From assembly GCA_030248215.1 (NCBI GenBank), contig JASANG010001319.1, positions 1 through 64,000 on the forward strand: a DNA stretch of 64,000 nt. Direction: 5' to 3'. Within the stretch, counting starts at the first letter, position 1. The number at the start of each line of letters is the position of its first letter. Position numbers and translations under genes: made by a program. The notes below the pieces were generated by a model that did not search any database, had not been told where the DNA came from, and worked only from the letters and a program-made list of their open reading frames with translations. This document shows positions 12,054 to 24,777 of this stretch, piece after piece. This DNA comes from Enoplolaimus lenunculus (Eukaryota > Nematoda > Enoplea > Enoplida > Thoracostomopsidae).

Positions 12054-12267
12054 CACTACAAAACATGGTGAGTCAAATTGACTCCCTCCGAAATGGGCTC
12101 TACGGGACTACACAAACTGAGTCATGTCAAATTCCACTCCGTCAGAGTCAAACGTGCAACTCAGTGAGCAGAATTTGACTCTGACGGAGTCAATTTTGAC
12201 TCAATTTGCGTAGTCCCGTAGAGCCTATTTCGGAGGGAGTTAATTTGACTCACCATTTATTGCAGTG
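12054..12267. mobile_element. Foldback MITE, GTGAGTCAAATTGACTC family
   Basis: The inverted counterpart of 9,250-9,464. It starts CACTACAAAACATGGTGAGT and ends CACCATTTATTGCAGTG. Confidence 0.85.
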
Positions 12268-12316
12268 CAACAGCATCTTGATAATGGGCGTTATAACGCG
12301 TTCCCGGGACGGGCTC

Positions 12317-12713
12317 TTGTCCAGACGGTCTTTTGTCCAGATAGTGTTTTGTCCAGACGGTCTTTTGTCCAGATAGTGTTTTGTCCAGACGGTCTTTTGT
12401 CCAGATAGTGTTTTGTCAAGACTGTATTTTTTCCAGATAGTGTTTTGTCCAGACGGTCTTTTGTCCAGATAGTGTTTTGTCCAGACGGTCTTTTGTCCAG
12501 ATAGTGTTTTGTCCAGACGGTCTTTTGTCCAGATAGTGTTTTGTCCAGACGGTCTTTTGTCCAGATAGTGTTTTGTCCAGACGGTCTTTTGTCTAGATAG
12601 TGTCTTGTCCAGACGGTCTTTTGTCCAAGATAGTGTTTTGTCCAGACGGTCTTTTGTCCAGATAGTGTTTTGTCCAGAACGGTCTTTTGTCCAGATAGTG
12701 TTTTGTCCAGACG
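12317..12713 (-). repeat. 16/32-bp tandem array, reverse orientation
   Basis: Mirror of 8,807-9,201, with a few indels. It abuts GTTAAAATTATATAAATT, the outer end of the giant palindrome's left arm. Confidence 0.93.
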
Positions 12714-14094
12714 TTAAAATTATATAAATTAATAAATAATTTAGGAATTAGGAATTAAACAGTTTTTAGTATTTTTAAAATTAAGGGTTAAAATAAGTTT
12801 TCGTTTACTTATTTTCACTTTTCAACTCATAACAGTTGTTGTACCGGTTTATTGTAGTAAAACCATAGTGAAAATAAAATTCCAGTTACCGTTCTGATAA
12901 GAAATATTCTATCAAAAACACGGATACTACTGATATATTTTGGTTCAAAGGTCTACCGACCGTAAACACTCTTGAAACCATGGCAAAAATTGTGAGTCGC
13001 CGCACCGGAAGCGTTTGAACAAAGCGAGTGGGGGGGGGGTGGCAGTACACATTGGCGTCTTTCTACTTCCGTTCACCCACAAAACTTAAGTGGGGGTGTA
13101 GGAAACTTTTTGGTTCATTTTTCGTTGTTAATATACAAAGAACGTACTTTGAGTTTTTAAGTTTTTAGTATAACAACAAATACTGCTTAGTGCACGAGGC
13201 TTAGAAAGGGGGTCGTACTTAGAATCCTTTTTGAGTGCTCAGGGGGGAGACAGCCCCCCCGAATGGAAACTTAAGTTATTTTAAACTTAGCTACATATAG
13301 CTTTCCATATAAAATGTGAAGAGAGATGTAAGCCTACTCCTAAACCTATTAGTAAAAATTTACAGTTACAGTCGGACCAATGTTTGAGGTGTGTAAAGGT
13401 GCGTAACAGTAATATAAGCATATTCGTAAACCTAAGCTTCAACGTAACGATTAAAAACTATAAGTATTAAGCCTAAAGCCTAAGCAAAAAAGTCTAAAAC
13501 TTAAGCTTACTCTATTGCGGTCTCGTGAGACAATGGCTCGCTCTTCAAAGTAGCATGGGCGGATGTCTCATCGACCGATATGTCCCAGCGACTCTGACAC
13601 GAGACCAGCCGCTGGTCACGGCGTATATAAACTACTGTCATATTTCAGTTGTACATTTCACAAATAAAGCAAAACTGGCTAAATAGCAGCGAGTTGATTT
13701 ACAAAATCTTTATTTTTTAATACGGAAAATAGCAAAATTCGTAGACTTTCAAAGAAATCATTTACTATCATACAGACGAATCGATGCCTTGAGGGCGTAT
13801 TTTGAAGGAAAAATAAACGTAAGGAAATTTGTGTTCGGGCCTCAACAACGTATGGGCGCCGTCAGCAACGTCAATGGCTTTAGTAGGATATGACTTCGAT
13901 TTTAAGTCAATATCTGCCAATTGTGGACAGCCAATGGTGGATCCAGAAATTTTTGAGCGGATGGACCACGTGTGATACAATAGAGGTAAAAACTCGTGAA
14001 CGAACAGAACGACAAGTCAAGTGTTATTTTAGTGCTAAACCTTAATATAACAAATTTGTTGTTTTTCCGGCCAACATTACTTTTAGGGGTGTAA

Positions 14095-14400
14095 CAGTAG
14101 ATTAAGCGTTTGCCTAAGCCTAAGTTTAAGCGTAAGCATTGCAAAAGTGTGTTCCTAAGCCGAAGCCTCAGCGTTGCAAAAATGTGTTCCTAAGCCGAAG
14201 CCTCAGCGTTGCAAAAATGTGTTCCTAAGCCTAAGCCTTAGCGTTGCAAAAATGCGTTCCTAAGCCTAAGCCTAAGCGTTGCAAAAACGTGTTCCTAAGC
14301 CTAAGCCTTAGCGTTGCAAAAATGCGTTCCTAAGCCTAAGCCTAAGCGTTGCAAAAACGTGTTCCTAAGCCTAAGCCTCAAAGCAAAAAAATGTAACCTC
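14095..14400. repeat. TTAGGC-derived minisatellite block
   Basis: Repeats of CCTAAGCCTAAGCCT(C/T)AGCG alternate with TTGCAAAAATGTGTT, giving a unit of roughly 36 bp. This is the left-arm counterpart of 33,585-33,830. Confidence 0.8.
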
Positions 14401-14937
14401 GAATCTAAACCTACTCTTTTGTGGACCCACCAGAAACCTGGACGCCCCTTAAAGTATCATGGGCCGTGATTGCTAATGGAGAGCCTAAAGTCTGGATATG
14501 CTCCTTTGGATTCGACAGTAATCTCTGAAAGGTTTTCGTCACAAAAATATATTTGTTAAAAATCGCTAAGGGGTACTGCGCTTCCCCCCCCCCTTTGACT
14601 ACGCCCATAGTAAACAAGAATTTCAATGAAAGCTTGTGTATATTCAATAGGTTCCGAACAAAACGAGGTATATCGCGTATACGTGGTACAAAATCTCCAC
14701 AAGACGTATGAGCTCCACTGTTCTTGATCAAATAATCCGTTGAAACCCAACGGTTTCTGGCAACGCCACAGTTCCGAACTGAACGACGAATTCGAGTTGA
14801 AATTTGAGTTCAAATTGTACAATGTCGTGGTTCGAGTCCCGCATCCGTACCGAAATCTTTGTGAAGGGCTCTATATGGTACTGCTTAACTTTAGAAATTC
14901 ATGCGAGAAAGGGTTAATATTAAATTATCCACGCCCT

Positions 14938-15082
14938 TAACCCTTTCTCACATAAATAATTTCAATTTCATATGAGATGTAATTTCAAGGTAAGATTCGA
15001 TCCCCAGTCTCACGGGGGGGGGGGCGGTTACGATGACCACTGAGCTATAGGAGCTTGACGCTCAAGCCCGAGGGGCTTCTCA
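14938..15082 (-). repeat. tRNA-related SINE-like piece
   Basis: On the minus strand it shows GAGCGTCAAGCTCCTATAGC, TCAGTGGTCATCGTAACC and GGGGATCGAATCTTACC, ending in GAGAAAGGGTTAA. A-box-like and B-box-like stretches are visible. It is the counterpart of 32,896-33,037. Confidence 0.6.
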
Positions 15083-15607
15083 CGTCTTGTGAAAATTTTG
15101 CACTGCGCATATATGTTATAAATTGTTAAACGCTGCCCACAGTGTGTGTATTGCTCGTACATTATTGTATTTAGTTGCTCAGTAGTATACTCTATGAGTG
15201 GTAGGGTTAAATTTTAAATAAACTGCGTGGGAGACCAGCATCCAATGTGGCAGGTAGGTTTGGTTCAAGTTATTTGAAACGTTTTATGCAAACCTGTCAT
15301 CTGTTCACGGCATTTGAGCATCCTTTGAAAATAAAAACCAGAAAACGTCAAAGTTTCGCGCTTGTTGAAATGTAAACGAAAATATTTTTTAAATATATTT
15401 ATAATTATGGTTTGTTTTCGATGCTTATTGAAGCGAAATTTTTTTAGTCTACAAACTAATATAATCATAAACACCCTTGCATGACAATGGGAAAAAGCGT
15501 TAGAATATATCGACTGGCGTTTTGTTGAACGGGTAACACATTTCATAAGCTTCTTTAAGTAAACCATTGCTGGATGGTAAAAGTATAAAAAAATTTCTTG
15601 ATCGCTA

Positions 15608-15861
15608 CACAGCAAAAAAATGGCGAGTCAAATTGATTCTATCCGAAATACGCTCTACGAGACCACACAAACTGAGTCAAATTGGACTCCGTCAGAGTCA
15701 AATTCAACACAATGAGTCACACTCACACGCTTGTCTCTCGCGGTGTCGAATTTGACTCAGTTTGTGTATTGACTATTGCGGAGTCAATTTTGACTCAGTT
15801 TGTGTAGTTCCCTAAAGCCTATTTCGGAAAGAGTCAATTTGACTCACCATTTCTTCTTGTG
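15608..15861. mobile_element. Foldback MITE, GTGAGTCAAATTGACTC family (long form)
   Basis: Starts CACAGCAAAAAAATGGCGAG and ends TTGACTCACCATTTCTTCTT. An extra GACTCAGTTTGTGTA block is present in the right half. It is the counterpart of 32,106-32,358. Confidence 0.8.
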
Positions 15862-16743
15862 AACGGTCGTTCGCAAAAACCTGGCAAGAAGAATGTATAC
15901 TCTCTTAAAACAGGAGGCGTACAAGGAGATGAGATATAAGGAAAAAACCGTAGACGAAATGTTCACAGAGGCAAGAATAAGACTCTTTTACAACCTTTAG
16001 AATTATTAAATGTAAGAAAATCCAAAGAATAACGTTGTACCGGTCGGAACCGACAACACTTGACCATGCCTTTCTGATACGAGGATCTCGTAGTATTTAC
16101 AAGCGTATCACACGCTTCTATTGAAGCCCAAAAAAATTTTTTCGTGTGCCCCCTCTGTCGATAAGTTTGCCAATACGCTAAAATAGCTACGTATCATGAA
16201 ACTAGCAATGATTTTGGAAAAGGGAAACACGTTCTATGAATATTTTGATACGGGGTTCTTGAGCATTCAGTTGAAAAATTATTTAACGCTCCTGGAATAA
16301 AATTGCAAAGGCTGCCCGGGCCCGTAGCCGAGAGGGAGCCAGGGGGGCTCAGCCCTCCCTGGAAAAATTTTGGGCCCCCTTAGAAGATGTTCAACCTTCC
16401 TTGTAAGTCATTGAAAACCATCAAATCCCACCCTGAAAATTTTTTCGCTTTTTCGCCCCCCTCTTGCCAGATGAGCTGGCTACGGGCCTGAAGCTGCGTT
16501 AAACACCTGATCCCTATTGGGTACGTCTTACTAAGTATATTTAATGACGTCAACCATTGCTCCAATTTCTGTTCACCTGTCCTCCATTCATATACTTAAG
16601 TATGGCGTAAATAACCCATTTGTACCCATTAAATCTTGCGATATGTGACCCTAAGGTGAAACTATTGTATTTATTCATGAGTTGAATACCGATCACATTT
16701 ACAGCTCATATTCTCAAATGTGTATAGCAACTATCACCAGTTA

Positions 16744-16952
16744 CACTGCAAAAAATTGTGAGTCAAATTGACTCCCTCCGAAATAGGCTCTACGGGACTA
16801 CACAAAATGAGTCAAATTCGACTCCTCCAGAGTCAAACGTGCCACTAAGTGAGTTGAATTTGACTCTGGTGGAGTCTGATTTGACTCAATTTGTGTAGTC
16901 CCGTAGAGCCTATTTCGGAGGGAGTCAATTTGACTCACCATTTTTTGCAGTG
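16744..16952. mobile_element. Foldback MITE, GTGAGTCAAATTGACTC family
   Basis: Starts CACTGCAAAAAATTGTGAGT and ends CACCATTTTTTGCAGTG, with TA on both flanks. At 209 bp it is nearly a perfect hairpin. Confidence 0.88.
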
Positions 16953-17873
16953 TAGTGTTGTCATAATTTTTAGCAATGGAATCATGAGTTTCAAAATTTT
17001 GCACAATTTGTGCGTTGTTACAGAGCGGAATCTTACCTTCAGCAAATGTAGCAGGTCGATAGTTTGATGACGTCTCGCTATTCTAGCAATTATTGCTACT
17101 CAACGCACACTACAGAATAAGTTTCATAGCATATATTTACATAAACTTAATTTTCGATGAATTTACAAGCAAGGTTGAAAATTTTCTAATGGTGCCAATA
17201 TTGGTCCAGCAGGAATGAGGCCCTGTGCTCCATCCATATCGGGCTACGGTTCCGTCCTGTAAAATCAGATTGTTTGGATAATATTTCGAACAAATCGCTT
17301 GTGTTTACTTTTGCGTATATGTTTTTTGACAACACTGAATAATTTATAACCTATGAAATGCGGTGTTAATGTGAATAATCAAACTCATGTTTATGCTAAA
17401 TCAGAATGTAATCCGGTGAGTCTTATATGGCAGTGAGCAAAGTTGGCCAAAGTTACTTTTGTTGGCGCAAACATAAGCCGAAACCATTTCAGGCCTTTAA
17501 CGTTCTCCAAGCTCATGGCCGGCGTTTGTCCAAAAATGGTCATATTTTGAAAATCGGCACATATATTGAGCTTCTTATGATCTTCCCTGGTCTTCCCGAG
17601 CCAAATTTGAATTTTTGAATTTGCAAATCCAGTTTTTTGAGGTCCTTGAATCCCCTTTTGAAAGCGACAAGCTCGTAACCTGAGGGTGCCAACGATATGT
17701 GCCCAATAAAAAATTTCGACTTTTTAGAAATGTGTTAGCCATGCAGGTTTTTTTGGCTTTAGTATGCAGCACACTGATGTTTTTGGCTTCAGCCTTCTCA
17801 CACTACCACTTCAAATGTCACCTGGTGTTCGCATGATATCGCGGAAGTTGCATTAAAAAGTATAGCACCACCC

Positions 17874-18076
17874 GGCCCATTTAAAGACCAGGGGCGAAAC
17901 GTTTTTCTGTCGGATTAGAATACAATAAAGTTTAAGCTTTAGACTGTTGTTTTTACTAGTCTTAGGCTTAGGCTTAGGCTTACGCTTAAGAATATTCTCA
18001 TTCTTACGCTTAAGCTTAGGTTTTGGCTTAAGAATATGCTTATAATACTGTTCCGCCCCTGTTGTTTACATTGGCC
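17874..18076. mobile_element. TTAGGC-containing MITE
   Basis: Imperfect terminal repeats: GGCCCATTTAAAGACCAGGG on the left, and CCGCCCCTGTTGTTTACATT followed by GGCC on the right. The interior holds TTAGGCTTAGGCTTAGG repeats next to CTTTAGACTGTTG. It is the counterpart of 29,340-29,542. Confidence 0.75.
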
Positions 18077-18177
18077 ACACCATCCTTAGGAATACGCTAT
18101 ACTTATCTGCCGCGTGGCTCTATGCGTCATTACCAAACCTCAATTTTATATGACCATCGCGGAATCGCTTGTTCTAT

Positions 18178-18358
18178 TAACCCTTTCTCACATGAATATT
18201 TTCTATTTCCCCTGAGACTTACTTTTATGCTAGGATTCGAACTCCAGTGACTGCAGTGGGAGGCGTATACCATCACCACTGTGACTGGAGTGGGAGGCGT
18301 ATACCATCACCACTCAGCTATAGGAGCTTGACGCTCGAGCCCGAGGGGGCTCTCACGT
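18178..18358 (-). repeat. tRNA-related SINE-like piece
   Basis: The minus strand carries CTCCTATAGCTGAGTGGTGA, a duplicated GTATACGCCTCCCACT block and GGAGTTCGAATCCTAGC. Counterpart of 29,066-29,240. Confidence 0.6.
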
Positions 18359-19241
18359 GTTGTGGTTATTTAGTACAATGTATACGTGTTGCAATTGATA
18401 AACATAGTGCGATATATACTATTTAACGTATATACACTGCGCTGAGTTGCCTACAGGCAACTCAATGTGAGAAGGGGTTAAAGTTATATTTTAACCTGAC
18501 CCGTGGCGCCACGCGTCAAGTATACCGTCATCCCTCGTGTTAACTGCCCGAAAACTGTTGGCGAACTGAGAGTAAACCCCAAACGATAGCTGTTATACAC
18601 ATTTGAGAATACAGCTCCTAAAGTTGCAAAACTTCCTTTACCGCTGTGATAGCATCATTCACAAACTTCCACAACATTTCTGAGTTTTTGACATAAGCCG
18701 CAGAATACAGATTAAGCTCACATGAAACCAGTCACATTCAGCGACGGAACGAGAAATTTCTGGACAGGGGCGATATTAATTAATAGTATTGCTATAAAGT
18801 TAGTGACCAAAGCGAGCTAGAAGCCAAACGCAATTTACGCGCTAAATTAGTTTGCAAAATTTCTGGCTTTGTTCTCCTGGTGGCGCCTACGTTTCAGGTC
18901 GGCGACCGGCTGCATCTGCCCGCCGGCACACTACCCTGTATGCCTATGACTGAAAAAGCCATTTTGGCTTTCGTTTGAATAAATAATTTTCAACTCCGGC
19001 CGCGAATAAAGTGTCAAATTTCACCTTTTGCAACCGTTTCTAAGCGTAATTTGGATTGTCTTTGAGTGAAAAACCTTCTAGCGATTTATTAGTTGAAGTA
19101 AATTTAGTAAAAGTTTTAAATTTCAATCTTAAACGTTGCTTCTTAAGACTTTAGTAACATTAGATTTAGATTCAAGAGCCCACTACGACTGAGATCGGTC
19201 GCAATACGCTGATTAAATTCGGCAAAGGTAAACATATCGTA

Positions 19242-19459
19242 CACTGCAAAAAAATGGTTAGTCAAATTGACTCTCTCCGAAATAGGCTTTTCGGGACTAC
19301 GCAAACTGAGTCAAATTCGTTTCGGGAGTCACATTTGACTCACTGAGCAACTCGGTGAGTCGAATTTGACTCTGGCGGAGTGTCGAATTTGACTCCGTTT
19401 GTATAGTGTGGAAACGCCTCTTCGGAGAGAGTCAGTTTGACTCACCGTTTTTTGTAGTG
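19242..19459. mobile_element. Foldback MITE, GTGAGTCAAATTGACTC family
   Basis: Starts CACTGCAAAAAAATGGTTAG and ends CACCGTTTTTTGTAGTG. Counterpart of 27,949-28,171. Confidence 0.83.
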
Positions 19460-19611
19460 TCGTTTTTATAAGGATAATAAAGTCTTGATCCGCATCGAGG
19501 GAGTCACAAAGTATAGATGTTTGAACAAGACCGCATGCTTTTATGCTTAAATCACACCAAACCACCCAAGTTTCAGTTGCTTGTTGCTGATTTCACAAGA
19601 TAACTGGTGCA

Positions 19612-19819
19612 CACTACAAAACATGGTGAGTCAAATTGACTCCCTCCGAAATGAGCTTTACGGGACTAGACAACCTGAGTCAAATTTCACTCCTCCAGAG
19701 CCAAACGTGCAACTCAGTGAGCAGAATTTACTCTGGCGGAGTCAATTTTGACTCAATTTGCGTAGTCCCGTAGAGCCTATTTCGGAGGGAGTTAATTTGA
19801 CTCACCATTTTTTGCAGTG
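19612..19819. mobile_element. Foldback MITE, GTGAGTCAAATTGACTC family
   Basis: Starts CACTACAAAACATGGTGAGT and ends CACCATTTTTTGCAGTG. Counterpart of 27,583-27,796. Confidence 0.85.
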
Positions 19820-19868
19820 CAACAGCATCTTGATAATAGGTGTTATAACGCGTTCCCGGGACGGGCTC

Positions 19869-20753
19869 TTGTCCAGACGGCCTTTTGTCCAGATAGTGTT
19901 TTGTCCAGACGGTCTTTTGTCCAGATAGTGTTTTGTCCAGCCGGTCTTTTGTCCAGATAGTGTTTTGTCCAGACGGTCTTTTGTTCAGATAGTGTTTTGT
20001 TCAGCCTGTCTTTTGTCCAGATAGTGTTTTGTCCATACGGTCTTTTGTCGAGGATAGTGTTTTGTCCAGACGGTCTTTTGTCCAGATAGTGTTTTGTCCA
20101 GCCGGTCTTTTGTCCAGATAGTGTTTTGTCCAGACGGTCTTTTGTCCAGATAGTGTTTTGTCGAGACGGTCTTTTGTCCAGATCAGTGCTTTTTCTTTAT
20201 TCGAAGTTTTTGTTCAGATAGCGTTTTGTCCAATCTGACGGTCTTGGAGATTTTTCAGATACTGTTTTGTCCATACGGTCTTTTGTCCATATAGTGTTTT
20301 GTCCAGACGGTCTTTTGCATCCTGATAAGTGTTTTGTCCAGACGGTCTTTTGTCCATATAGTGTTTTGTCCAGACGGTCTTTTGTCCAGATAATGTTTTG
20401 TCCAGACGGTCTTTTGTCCAGATAGTGTTTTGTCCAGACGGCCCCTTTTGTCCAGATAGTGTTTTGTCAATCAGCACGGTCTTTTGTCCAGATAGTGTTT
20501 TGCTGAAAGAAGTCTTTTGTCCAGATAGTGTTTTGTCCAGACAGGTACTTTTGTCCCAATAGTGTTTTGTCCAGGGGGTCTTTTGTACAGATAGTGTTTT
20601 GTCCATACCGGTCTTTTGTTCTGACTAGTGTTTTGTCTATACTGTCTTTTGTCCAGTATAGTGTTTTGTTCCATACGGTCTTTTGTCCAGTATAGTGTTT
20701 TCGCTCCAGACCGCCTTTTGTCCAGATAGTGTTTTGTCCAGACGGTCTTTTGT
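19869..20753 (-). repeat. 16/32-bp tandem array, reverse orientation, degenerate
   Basis: Mirror of 26,683-27,533. Many units carry 1-10 base indels and odd insertions, for example at about 20,185-20,260 and 20,455-20,700, whereas the right-arm array is almost perfect. Confidence 0.9.
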
Positions 20754-21029
20754 TTGGTGTCCATCTGTCCGGCTGTTACTTGTCCTGCGGTCTTCTGTCC
20801 GATCACCGTTGTAATATATGTTTGGCATGGTGTAACACATATCTGTTTGCGGTAAACCCCGTATCCGTTTCTGTTTACGTTTCCGTTATGGAATGCCTCA
20901 AACTCCTTTGTCCCGTTCATAGTTGTAACCGTTCACCAATCACTTAGTTTGCCTATAGCATTCTTGGGGGTCCCTTTTCGTTGGCCTCGCCTATCCAAGC
21001 TTTATTGGCCTTTAATAGAAGCAACCAAA

Positions 21030-21245
21030 AACAGGACAAAAAAAACCCAGAGCCCCAAAAAAGGAGCCATCCCTAGAAACAGTCCGTATGCGGACAGAGT
21101 CCCTAAACCCTAAGTCCATAAATGTTAATTATCATCATTGCATGCGTGAATCTCTAGGACCAAAAGGCTCAGTGCGAAACTTGGGTGTACTTTCTGGATG
21201 GGCCAAATAAATATCAGTTCCACTCTCCTACTCGGGTCACTAAGT
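21030..21245. mobile_element. MITE of the TGACCCGAATAA family (degraded)
   Basis: Inverted counterpart of 26,124-26,370. The right end reads CTACTCGGGTCACTA and the left end is degraded. The interior has CAGTCCGTATGCGGACAGAG and CCCTAAACCCTAAGTCC. Confidence 0.6.
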
Positions 21246-22000
21246 ATTCAATTGAGTACCAAAAACCTGATAGAATTATCCATCTTCCAGCTTCAGCGAA
21301 AAGCACCATAACACCAAAAAAATGACCGTTTAACGACGACAGAAACGTAAAAGCTTGTGATAGAATTTGTACCTAATTCAGCTCTGCCTACTGCAAGTTC
21401 GGTTAAAATACGCAATATCCTACTTCTACTTGGTATAATAATGTCGTCCAAGTTGACTTTTTCAAGCTAACGTCAAAATACAACAAGATTAATATTTTGA
21501 ATTTTAAATATTTCAAACATTTTTATTATCAAGTAGATTTATTAATTTAATTAAAAATTTCATCACCTAAACTATACAACGCGGTTTGTCTTCTCGACGG
21601 CATCCAACGAATCTTTGCCGGATTTAGGGATTAGAACATGGACATATTATACCCAACGGTGACACTCTGTCAACTTTGTAATCGGAACATATTCAGTTGG
21701 ATCGAAAAGTTATTTTATTTATGAAATCAAATTTGTTCCGTAGGAAGTCTTGCTACCGGATACGGGGCGATGTATTTTTTAAAGATTTTCACTTGCTTAA
21801 CGGCGCCGTCTGGTGCCGTTCTCATTGGTGAATATATTGCGCAGACAAGGCCCTCCCCCAGCAAAGATCAAACCATAACCCTTTCACTCATAGAGCATAC
21901 TATGAACAACTAAATACAATAATGTACGAGCAATACACACACTGTGAGCTGTGTTTAACATTTATAACATATACGCGCAGTGCAAAATCTCCACATGACG

Positions 22001-22145
22001 TGAGTGCCCCCTCGGGCTCGAGCGTAAAGCTCCTTATAGCTCATTGGTCATCGTAAACGCCTCCCACTGAGAGACTGGGGATCGAATCTTACCTTGAAAT
22101 TACATCTCATATGAAATTGAAAAAATTCATGTGAGAAAGGGTTAA
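22001..22145 (+). repeat. tRNA-related SINE-like piece
   Basis: Reads CTCGGGCTCGAGCGTAAAGC, CTTATAGCTCATTGGTCATC (A-box-like) and CTGGGGATCGAATCTTACC (B-box-like), ending CATGTGAGAAAGGGTTAA. Counterpart of 25,251-25,395. Confidence 0.62.
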
Positions 22146-22464
22146 TTTAGAACTGAGATTTAAGTACTATATTGTGTTTCGCTTACCGCTGGCTTCGCTC
22201 GCGAGATCTTTTCACCCTTATATATAGCGCGGTTTTGCTTTCTAGATCCGCCACTGATTATCTTGAGCAATGTGGTGTCATCCACCCACAGATACCAGAG
22301 ACGCACGCGACCGGCGCGTACCCTCGGGCAGGCCGGGTAAAAATATTTGACGCGTGTATAACCGCGGGTAAATAATTTCAAAGCGCGGGTAAAAATTTGT
22401 GATTCTTTACCAATCTAGAATTTGGCTTACAAAACACATCATAGGTGTACTGATTTGCAACTTT

Positions 22465-22620
22465 GACCCATGTAAAGATCAGGGGCGGAACGTTTTTCTG
22501 TGGGACTGCAATAGGAATAAGCTTAAAGCTTTAGACTAATTTTTTTGCTTGGCTTAGGCTTAGGCTTAGGATTAGGAAAATGCTTATAATACTGTTCCGC
22601 CCCTGATCTTTACATGGACC
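22465..22620. mobile_element. TTAGGC-containing MITE
   Basis: Terminal repeats CCCATGTAAAGATCAGGGGC and CCCCTGATCTTTACATGG. The interior has TTAGACTAATTTTTTTGCTT followed by TTAGGC repeats. The counterpart at 24,778-24,934 has the same structure. Confidence 0.85.
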
Positions 22621-23360
22621 GTAACTTTCAAACCATTTATACAACGGAATTGATTTTGTAAGCAGACGTTGCAGAAAAGTAAATTTTGGCAACACTACGT
22701 ATAATTCTTTGAATTTATACTGGAATTTCAATTGTACATGGCACACAGTAGGGTTACCTTTTACTAAACGATGTTTGATCATGAAAAATTGCGTCTTCAG
22801 ACAGTCTACTGATACGGCTGACTATCGCGTCTACTCAACAGATATTTCCATTAAATTTACCATTTCGTACTTCTGTTTGTTTAAAACAACCTCAAAAGCA
22901 TTAATTATCAATCGGGGCCCTCCTGCCCCCTCTTTGTCACGGCCTAGCGATTGAGCTAAGCTACCTGAACCGCCAGGAGCACCCTCCTTTGCAAGAAACC
23001 ACGACGACAGTTAACAGCCCCAACTATTAATTCCCTCAAAGATTGTTTACATTTTGGTTTGCCATTAAGCTACGTTAACTCAGATGTATAGCCAAAAAAC
23101 ATCTCTATGCATAAAATAGTGCAATTTTGCCCGCTTTCCAAAATCAAACCAGGAAGATCTTGCACAGGTTTGATTCGCACCATATGATTGGTTAATTTTT
23201 AGAATTTTCTCAAAGAAATTTTCCGATTGGAAACGACCAATGAAATTGTTTCGATTTATAACTCGTGAACCAATGGTTGAACGGTGGAAAAATAAGCATT
23301 TTTCACATGTTGGATGGTACAAAAATTATTTTCGGTTAAAGGATTCGGGTAAATTAGTGT

Positions 23361-24006
23361 AAAAAATTTTATGTTTGACGTTAAAATGAGCGTACAATAT
23401 CGAGAGAAAATGAAATATGCATAAATTTTGTAGAATCAAATCATTTTTGGTCAAATTTTGAAAAGAGAGATAACGAATAACACTAAACATTATACAAGAA
23501 TAGCGGTGATTTTGACGCTATTTTTAGAGAAGAAATCTATATAATTAAAGCTGTAACACACCACATACGGATTTTGGGCAAGTTTCCAGCATACTTTGTT
23601 TACTATAGTATCATAGCACATAGACGTGATTGTTCTATAATTAGAAAATTTTGCATGCAGACCTTTATACATCTGCTAACACTCTTTCGCATTGCGCAAA
23701 GTTGGACGACTCGTTATAATTAAAAACAACGCTTAAAATAAACTTTGTAGTGCTACTCGCAGCCTCGCATGTTTTGGCCAATGAAAAGAACAGGGGCTGA
23801 ACAGCTTTATAAGCATATTCCTAAGCCAAAGCCTAAGCCTAAGCCTAAGCGACAATAGCATATTTCTAAGCCTAAGCCTAAGCCTAAGCCAAGCAAAATA
23901 GCACCTTAAGCTTATCCTATTGCAGCCCGCAGAATACGTCCGCCCCTACTTCAACCCATGCATCTAATTTCGAATCATTCTTTCCTCAAACAAAAAACCA
24001 CCCAAT
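23361..24006. repeat. Single-copy spacer at the centre of the giant palindrome
   Basis: Pairing between the arms stops at 23,360 and 24,006. The 646 bp between has no inverted partner. It holds a TTAGGC MITE at 23,776-23,960 and otherwise AT-rich sequence with no credible gene. Confidence 0.85.
23776..23960. mobile_element. TTAGGC-containing MITE in the palindrome spacer
   Basis: Starts GGCCAATGAAAAGAACAGGG. The interior is AGCCTAAGCCTAAGCCTAAG with one break, then TTAAGCTTATCCTATTGCAG. It ends CCGCCCCTACTTCAACCCAT, a decayed right terminus. Confidence 0.75.
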
Positions 24007-24777
24007 ACACTAATTTACCCGAATCCTTTAACCGAAAATAATTTTTGTACCATCCAACATGTGAAAAATGCTTATTTTTCCACCGTTCAACCATTGGTTC
24101 ACGAGTTATAAATCGAAACAATTTCATTGGTCGTTTCCAATCGGAAAATTTCTTTGAGAAAATTCTAAAAATTAACCAATCATATGGTGCGAATCAAACC
24201 TGTGCAAGATCTTCCTGGTTTGATTTTGGAAAGCGGGCAAAATTGCACTATTTTATGCATAGAGATGTTTTTTGGCTATACATCTGAGTTAACGTAGCTT
24301 AATGGCAAACCAAAATGTAAACAATCTTTGAGGGTAATTAATTCAGTCTGGGGCTGTTTAACTGTCCGTCGTTGGTTTCTTCAAAGGGAGGGTGCCGCAT
24401 CCTGGCGGTTCAGGTTGAGCCTTAGCTCCAAATACGCTCAGCCCGTAGACAGAAGAGGGGGCAAGGAGGGCCACCGATCTGTAATTAATTAATGCTTTTG
24501 AGGTTGTTTTAAACAAACAGAAGTACGAAACTGGTCAATTTAATGGAAATATCTGTCTCGAGTCTAGACGCGATAGTCAGCCGTATCAGTAGACTGTCTG
24601 AAGACGCAATTTTTCATTGATCAAACATCGTTTAGTAAAAGGTAACCCTACTGTGTGCCATGTACAATTGAAATTCCAGTATGAATTCAAAGAATTATAC
24701 GTAGTGTTGCCAAAATTTACTTTCTGCAACGTCTGCTTACAAAATCAATTCCGTTGTATAAATGGTTTGAAAGTTAC

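Larger units (their letters stand above)
8807..12713. repeat. Unit B: chimeric inverted repeat bounded by tandem arrays
   Basis: The left half (8,807-10,462) matches the right-arm order beginning with an array, as at about 26,700-28,716. The right half (about 10,460-12,713) matches 18,123 onward of the left arm. The two halves are inverted copies of each other except for a middle stretch at about 10,463-11,045. Both outer ends read TTTTAA next to CGTCTGG. The junction at 10,459-10,462 shares TGCG with both parents. Confidence 0.85.
12714..23360 (-). repeat. Giant palindrome, left arm (~10.6 kb)
   Basis: The reverse complement of 24,007-35,215 throughout. Paired anchors include 13,902-14,144 with 33,794-34,036, 16,744-16,952 with 31,024-31,232, 18,062-18,354 with 29,062-29,354, 22,172-22,375 with 25,021-25,224, and 23,080-23,322 with 24,045-24,287. 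Innermost anchors translate identically. Differences are mostly indels plus one MITE present only on the right. No ORF looks like a real protein. Confidence 0.93.
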
